This document shows, in pieces, positions 58,801-64,000 of a DNA stretch of 64,000 bases. A model generated the notes under the pieces. It did not search any database. It had not been told where the DNA came from and saw only the letters and a program-made list of their open reading frames with translations. Source of the DNA: Avena insularis (Eukaryota; Streptophyta; Magnoliopsida; Poales; Poaceae); the NCBI GenBank assembly GCA_023614405.1, contig CM042685.1:234029661-234093660 (forward strand), given 5' to 3'. How positions within the stretch are numbered: position 1 is the first letter of the stretch; each line of letters starts with the position of its first letter. The translations under genes and the position numbers were made by a program.

Positions 58801-59049
58801 AATCTATATTTGTTTTGTAAATTTTGGTTTAAGCACTAGCAATCAAGTAAAACAATCTGAGAGCAACAAGGTTTGGTTTTGAACAAATAATCTCCCATTG
58901 GAGAGTAGCATTTGATTAATGTTTGATCACATAAAATCATAGCTCCCAAGTTCTGTTTTCTTTAAAAATGAGTTTGAATTTGATCCCTAAATGATATGCA
59001 TGCATGCAAGATATGAAATCTTTGAAAACATGATTTTAGGGATGTTACA
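55849..59049 (-). repeat. 3' LTR of Gypsy B
   Basis: 3,201 bp; plus-strand ends TGTAAGATCCCT and GGGATGTTACA. A GC-rich block at about 57520-58560 parallels those in the LARD and Gypsy A LTRs. The ORF at 57816-58142 and other small ORFs show no domain. Confidence 0.85.
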
Positions 59050-59051
59050 AA

Positions 59052-59063
59052 TCTAACCCCCTT
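59052..59063 (-). other. Polypurine tract of Gypsy B
   Basis: Minus-strand AAGGGGGTTAGA, just before the LTR. It overlaps the end of the pol frame (which closes ...DSPQGG) as is usual in this clade. Confidence 0.8.
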
Positions 59064-60838
59064 GAGGTGAATCTCGCCCTCGAGATTCGTGTTGGCTAGC
59101 AAATAGGTGAGGGTGGTCTTTCCGAAGATCATCTTCTCTTTCCCATGTTGCTTCTTCTTCGGAATGATGGTTCCATTGGACTTTGCAGAATTTGATAGTC
59201 TTAGTCCGAGTAACTCTTTCTGCATTCTCAAGAATCTTGATAGGTTTCTCTTCATAGGTGAGATCACTCTCCAATTGAACCTCTTCCAAAGGTATAGTAT
59301 CCTTCAAAGAAGTCTCTTCCATTTCTGGATGACATTTCTTAAGCTGACTCACATGAAACACATTATGAACAGCTGACAAAGACTCTGGCAATTCAATCTC
59401 ATAAGCTACTTCTCCTTTACGACTCAGAATCTTGAATGGTCCAACATATCTTGGGGCCAATTTACCTTTGACACCAAACCTCTTCACTCCACGAAGTGGT
59501 GACACTCTAAGATAAGCTCTATCACCCACTTCATAGGTGACTTCTCTACGCTTAGGATCTGCGTAGCTCTTTTGTCGGGACTGTGCTATCTTCAATCTAT
59601 CCTTGACTAGCTTGACTTTCTCTTCAGCCTCTTTGATTAGTTCTCGTCCGAACAAACTTCTTTCTCCCACACCATTCCATAGCAATGGGGTGGTACACTT
59701 TCTTCCATAGAGAAATTCAAATGGTGCCATCTCAATACTGGCTTGAAAGCTGTTATTGTAAGAGAATTCTGCGTAAGGCAGACTTTCATCCCAACTGGCT
59801 CCATAGTCTAGAGCACATGCTCTCAACATATCTTCAAGAATCTGATTAGTCCTTTCTGTCTGTCCATCAGTCGGAGGATGAAAAGCAGTGCTGAATTCTA
59901 ACCTCGTTCCTAATGACTCATGTAATTGCCTCTAAAAATGAGAAGTGAACTGAGTTCCCCTATCAGACACAATACTCTTGGGTACCCCATGTAGACATAC
60001 AATTCTACTCATATAGATCTTGGCTAACTTAGCACTTGTATAAGTTGTCTTCACAGGTATAAAATGAGCCACTTTAGTTAGGCGATCCACCACTACCCAA
60101 ATAGAATCATATCCTGACCGGGTCCTTGGCCATCCGGTGATGAAATCCATACCAATCGTGTCCCACTTCCAATCAGGAATAGGTAGTGGTTGTAACAATC
60201 CTGCTGGTTTCTGATGTTCCGCTTTTACTCTACTACATACATCACACAAAGCAATATGTTCGGCGATGTCCTTCTTGAGATTATTCCACCAAAATCTTTC
60301 CTTCATATCCATGTACATTTTGGTGTTACCCGGATGAATGGAATACGGTGAGTTGTGTGCTTCTTGTAAAATCAGTTTCCAAAGCTCCGGATCTTGTGGA
60401 ACACAAATACGTTTTCCATGCCATAAAGTACCATGTTCGTCTTCATGGAATCCTTTGGCTTTCCCTTTGCCAATCTTTTCCTTAATCTCTTCAATTTCCT
60501 TATCTGCCTTTTGGGCTTCTTTGATCTTGTCCAACAAGGTGTGAACATCCAAAGACATGATATGTCCCTCAGGAACAATCTCCAATCTGAGATCTCTAAA
60601 TTGGGCACACACATCATCTGGCAATTCTCCCTTAGTAAGGCCATTCACAAAAACCTTACGGCTTAGAGAATCCGCTACAACATTTGCTTTACCGGGGTGG
60701 TATTGCAAACTCAAGTCATAGTCCTTGATGAGTTCTAGCCATCTTCTTTGTCTCATGTTAATTTCCTTCTGGGTGAAAATATACTTTAAACTCTTGTGAT
60801 CTGTGAACACTTCACAACGCTTTCCCAAAATATAATGT
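59053..60838 (-). pseudogene. Gypsy B RNase H end, integrase and chromodomain
   Basis: Same frame as the upstream pol. It opens with the RNase H end ([19 protein letters not shown]). Next is the integrase zinc region ([13 protein letters not shown], then [12 protein letters not shown]) and the catalytic core with [23 protein letters not shown] and GQTERTNQILEDML. The C-terminal GPF-like block follows (LAPRYVGPFKILSRKGEVAYEIELP). Residues after VFHVSQLKKCHPE form the chromodomain (KPIKILENAERVTRTKTIKF then KVQWNHHSEEEATWERE). A chromodomain directs integration to marked chromatin in chromoviruses. One TAG at 59932-59934 replaces Trp (HF*RQL). D, D and E are present. Confidence 0.88.
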
Positions 60839-62440
60839 CTCTATGTTTTGAGTGCATGGACAACAGAGGCTAACTCTAAATCATGAGTAGGGTAATTTAC
60901 CTCATGAGTTTTGAGTTGTCTCGAGGCATAAGCCACAACTTTCCCTTCTTGCATAAGTACTACACCTAATCCATGATGAGATGCATCACAATATACTTGG
61001 AAATCTTTCTCCAAATCTGGCAAACATAAGACTGGTGCTTTCACTAGTCTCTTCTTCAATTCTTGGAAACTGAGTTCACAACCTTCATACCAAGCAAACT
61101 TCTTGTCTTTCTTTAGCAATTCTGTCATAGGCTTAGCTACCTTGGAGAAATTCTCAATAAATCTTCTGTAGTATCCTGCCAAGCCAAGGAAACTGCGAAC
61201 CTCTTTCACTGACTTGGGAGATTCCCATTCAGTTACAGCTGAAACTTTAGTAGGATCAACTGCTACACCATCTCCTGACACAACGTGTCCAAGAAAACCA
61301 ACTTCATTTAACCAAAATTCACACTTGCTGAATTGGGCATACAGCTTATGCTCTCTAAGCTTCTCAAGTATCAAACGTAAATGTCCTTCATGCTCTTCTT
61401 TGCTCTTGGAGTATATCAAAATGTCATCGATGAAAATGACAACAAACTTATCAAGAAATTCCATGAACACCTTGTTCATCATGTTCATGAAGTATGTTGG
61501 TGCATTGGTCAATCCAAATGGCATCATGGTATACTCATACAATCCATACCTTGTGGTGAAAGCTGTCTTAGGTATGTCTTGTTCCCTTATCTTGAGCTGG
61601 AAATAACCTGACCGGAGATCAATCTTTGAGAACACACAAGCTCCTTCCAACTGATCAAACAAGTCATTGATTCTAGGCAAAGGGTATTTGTTCTTGATAG
61701 TCACCTCATTGAGTGAACGGTAATCTATGCATAACCTTTGACTTCTATCTTTCTTTTCCACAAACAAAACTGGTGCTCCCCAAGATGAAGAACTTGGTTG
61801 GATAAATCCTTTCTGCAATTGTTCTCCAAGTTGTTTCTTGAGTTCTTTCAGTTCATCAACTGACATCTTATACGGTCTCTTTGCTATAGGTCCAAATCCT
61901 GGTAGCAAATCAATAAGAAACTCCACATCTCTATCTGGTGGCATTCCCGGCAATTCTTCCGGAAACACATCTGGATATTCACTCACAATAGGCACACTGT
62001 CTATGCTAACCCCCTTAAGAGAATTTAGCTTACACCTTTTTGCTTCAAAGTTGGTCTTGAATCTGATCCTTTTGTTTTCCAGAGTTGTGAGTGAGACAGT
62101 ATGGTTGGAACAATCTATCACTCCCTTGTGCTTAGTCATCCAGTCCATTCCCAATATAACATCCAATCCTTGAGAGTTTAGGATTATCAGGTTAACGGGA
62201 AACTTATACTTCCCAGACTCTATGACTAGATCATGACATCCTGAATTCACTATCATTTCTCTGCCAGAAGAACTTACTTTGATAGGACACCCAATAGTTT
62301 CTACCGGTAGTTCATTTCTTTCAACAAATTCTCTTGATATGAATGAATGAGATGCACCAATATCAAAGAGAACAAATGCTGGAACAGAATTGAGTTTGAA
62401 CTTACCAGCAACAGCATCAGGTTCCTCATAAATTTCCTCC
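60839..62440 (-). pseudogene. Gypsy B protease, reverse transcriptase and RNase H
   Basis: In one open frame: the protease motif [17 protein letters not shown] (DSG of the family is DIG here), [17 protein letters not shown], the RT entry [45 protein letters not shown], the catalytic [34 protein letters not shown], and RNase H with [22 protein letters not shown] at 60841-60843 replaces Trp just after VHALKT. Except for that stop and the DIG change the enzyme part looks complete, about 530 codons to the stop. Confidence 0.88.
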
Positions 62441-63522
62441 ACATTGATGTGGTTCACTTGTCCCTTTTGAAAAGGGTTGGTCTTGTTGGGTCCTTCAACT
62501 TTCTTTTCTGGGCATTCATTTACATAATGCCCCATCTTCTTGCACTTGAAACATTCAACCTGACTAAGATCCTTCTTGACAGGCTGGCTTCCACTGCCAC
62601 TTCCACTTTCACTATGGTGGCTCTTGTATCCACTCTTGTGGTTCTTGTACTTATCATTGTCATGACTACGATTGTGCTTGTTGTCATGATGACGGTTGTG
62701 GTTGTGGTGTTTGTTGAACTTCCCATGCTTGTGGTATCCAGAACTCCCACTGTCATCATAATGGGAACGCTTGTGAGACGATCCCGAGCTGTGCTTGTCA
62801 GAGTGCTTTCTCTTCCTGCTTTCAACTTGTTTCATCTTGCTCTCCAAAATAGCAGCCTTGTCACAAAGAGACTGGTATGTGGGAACATAGGCCACAGCTA
62901 ACTGCAGGTTCAGTTCATCATTCAACCCTTCAAGGAACTTTTCCTTCCTCTTAGCATCAGTGTCAACTTCATCCGGTGCATATCATGCCAGATTGTTGAA
63001 CTCCTCAATGTATTCAGCCACGTTGCGGTGGCGCTGCTTCAAGTTATGGAACTCTTTCTTCTTCAAACTCATCACTCCGGATGAGATGTGAGCAGTACGG
63101 AAACCATCTTCAAAGATAGCCCATGTCACATCCTCAATGGGAGTGGTGATCTGGAAGTTATCCCACCAAGTGGCTGCTGGTCCTTCCAACAAGTGAGCTG
63201 CAAATCTGACTTTCTCTTCATCAGTACAGCCAACAGTTACCAAGTCCTTGTTCACAGAGCGTAGCCAATCATTGGCCACCATAGGATTAGTAGTTCCTGA
63301 GAACTTTGCTGGCCTCAGTCTCAAAAACCTGGTAAGCATGTAAAAACCCGGTGGGTTGTTCTGATTGTTGTTGTTGTTGTTATTGTTGTTATTGTTGTTG
63401 TTGTTCTAGTTCTGGATGAACGTAGTCATCATTTGCATCAGCTGAGTCTGAGCTGTCATCATTTGCTGCATCTCAGGAGTGATGTTGTTGTTGGGGTTGG
63501 GATTGGCACGTCGGGGAGGCAT
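62441..63522 (-). pseudogene. Gypsy B gag with His-rich linker and zinc knuckle
   Basis: The start is ATG at 63522 (MPPRRANPNPNNN); the frame is open further upstream, but this start suits the clade. Then come a poly-Asn stretch, the capsid core (RPAKFSGTTNPMVANDWLRS, then LLEGPAATWWDNF), a linker of about 70 residues with some 16 His plus many Ser/Lys/Asn, and one CCHC knuckle ([14 protein letters not shown]) at about 62513-62561. Two stops lie in frame: TAG at 63406-63408 in the Asn stretch (CAG to TAG likely) and TGA at 62980-62982 in place of Arg (LA*YAPDEV; CGA to TGA). There is no frameshift. Confidence 0.87.
63361..63405 (-). repeat. AAC/AAT trinucleotide microsatellite in Gypsy B gag
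   Basis: Plus-strand TTGTTG/TTATTG units encode a run of Asn on the minus strand. A Gln codon turned TAG ends the run at 63406. Confidence 0.8.
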
Positions 63523-63748
63523 CTGTGGTTTGTTTAATAGAGATAAGAATGAGATACCCATAGATGCTAACATGCACAATACATCACATAAACAATCACC
63601 AAACATGCATCGTAATAATAAAAGTTCAACAACATAGACAACAAATTTGCAAAGTAAACACACCAATAGCAATCCATCCACATGTTGGATGGTCATTGCG
63701 ACTCAATAATCAAAGACATGATAAATAAAGGTAAATGAGTAGTCATCA
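63523..63748 (-). other. Spacer between leader ORF and gag of Gypsy B
   Basis: About 226 bp, AT-rich, with no recognisable signal. The gag frame is open through most of it but shows low-complexity, membrane-like residues and probably is not translated. Confidence 0.5.
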
Positions 63749-64000
63749 CTACTCCTCTGCATCAACCTCCTCGTCGACAAGTGTAAGACCTGCATTCTCC
63801 ATAGCGGTCTTGTACTCCTTGACATTGGTGGTCAAGGTCTCTACCTTGGCTTTGAGAGCCCTCTTCTGTGAACGAAGTCTCTCAATCACAGTCTGCTGAT
63901 GCTCGAGCTCGAAGTCCTTGGCCTCTAGTTTTGTAGTCATGTCTCGAATCCTCTTGTTCCTATCTTGGACTCGCTTCTCTTGACTCTTGAACTTTTTGTC
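63749..64000 (-). CDS. C-terminal part of the Gypsy B leader ORF (coiled coil), cut by the window edge
   Basis: An open frame enters from the right edge (DKKFKSQEKRVQDRNKRIRD) and continues through MTTKLEAKDFELEHQQTVIE to the stop at 63749, with an acidic end (VDEEVDAEE). Heptad-like spacing of Leu, Ile and Val with many Glu, Lys, Arg and Gln indicates a coiled coil. It lies upstream of gag and in the same direction, where long-LTR grass Gypsy elements carry an extra leader ORF. The decayed ORFs in the LARD internal domains occupy the same relative place. Function unknown; an RNA- or particle-binding role is only a guess. Confidence 0.6.
   Translation of the reverse strand, partial: DKKFKSQEKRVQDRNKRIRDMTTKLEAKDFELEHQQTVIERLRSQKRALKAKVETLTTNVKEYKTAMENAGLTLVDEEVDAEE

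Larger units (their letters stand above)
55849..64000 (-). mobile_element. Gypsy B: Tekay-type chromovirus, minus strand, 3' part (continues beyond the window)
   Basis: It comprises a 3.2-kb 3' LTR, a purine tract, a complete gag-pol frame with a chromodomain at the C-terminus of integrase, and the end of a leader ORF. The 5' LTR and PBS lie to the right of the window. As the last layer of the right nest it should be the youngest there, which agrees with its having the least damaged polyprotein. Confidence 0.9.

Noticed and set aside
62347..62901. 184-codon plus-strand ORF with hydrophobic Val/Leu-rich content as a membrane protein
   Set aside because: It is the antisense shadow of the His/Lys-rich gag linker and protease on the minus strand.
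1..64000. tRNA, rRNA or microRNA genes
   Set aside because: The only tRNA-like matches are 12-base primer binding sites next to LTRs; no full tRNA cloverleaf, rRNA segment or convincing microRNA precursor was seen by eye.

Overview
The window is plant nuclear DNA from a large grass genome, most likely of the tribe Triticeae (wheat, barley, rye and relatives). I see no host gene. Nearly every base belongs to LTR retrotransposons nested in one another, and the LTR types (Angela/BARE/WIS-like Copia, Sabrina-like Athila, long-LTR Tekay-type Gypsy, a LARD-like non-coding Gypsy derivative) are those typical of Triticeae. The family names come from remembered sequence character and were not confirmed by a search. 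The species cannot be fixed from the sequence.

Left half (1-34333): a minus-strand non-autonomous element of LARD type (large retrotransposon derivative, compare Sukkula) in a tandem form, LTR / internal / LTR / internal / LTR. Both internal domains are about 2.55 kb and non-autonomous, with a PBS at one end, a purine tract at the other, a decayed leader ORF, and three copies of a short perfect or near-perfect hairpin. The full LTR is about 6.1 kb; the middle LTR lacks a 1.5-kb block. The third LTR was split by a minus-strand Copia element (12179-29285, target duplication GAGCA). The 3' LTR of that Copia was in turn split by a plus-strand Angela-like Copia (12628-21370, target duplication CCAAG). 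Both Copia elements are structurally complete.

Junction (34334-34920): a truncated end of an older Copia LTR, then about 370 bp I cannot assign.

Right half (34921-64000): a second nest. A Sabrina-like Athila element carrying only gag and protease (34921-41780) has its 3' LTR interrupted by a Gypsy element (Gypsy A, from 41781). The integrase of Gypsy A is interrupted by an Angela-like Copia (from 49493). The reverse transcriptase region of that Copia is interrupted by a minus-strand chromodomain Gypsy (Gypsy B, from 55849), which runs off the right edge. The distal halves of all four elements should lie beyond the window.

All coding regions are damaged. The best preserved is gag-pol of Gypsy B: one continuous reading frame with four nonsense codons and no frameshift. 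The Angela-like element at 12628-21370 has LTRs only about 2-3% apart by eye but a ruined polyprotein, which suggests it moved using proteins from another element. The points most worth a second look are the LARD tandem with its repeated hairpins and leader ORF, and the paired hairpin/purine-tract motifs in the Athila element.
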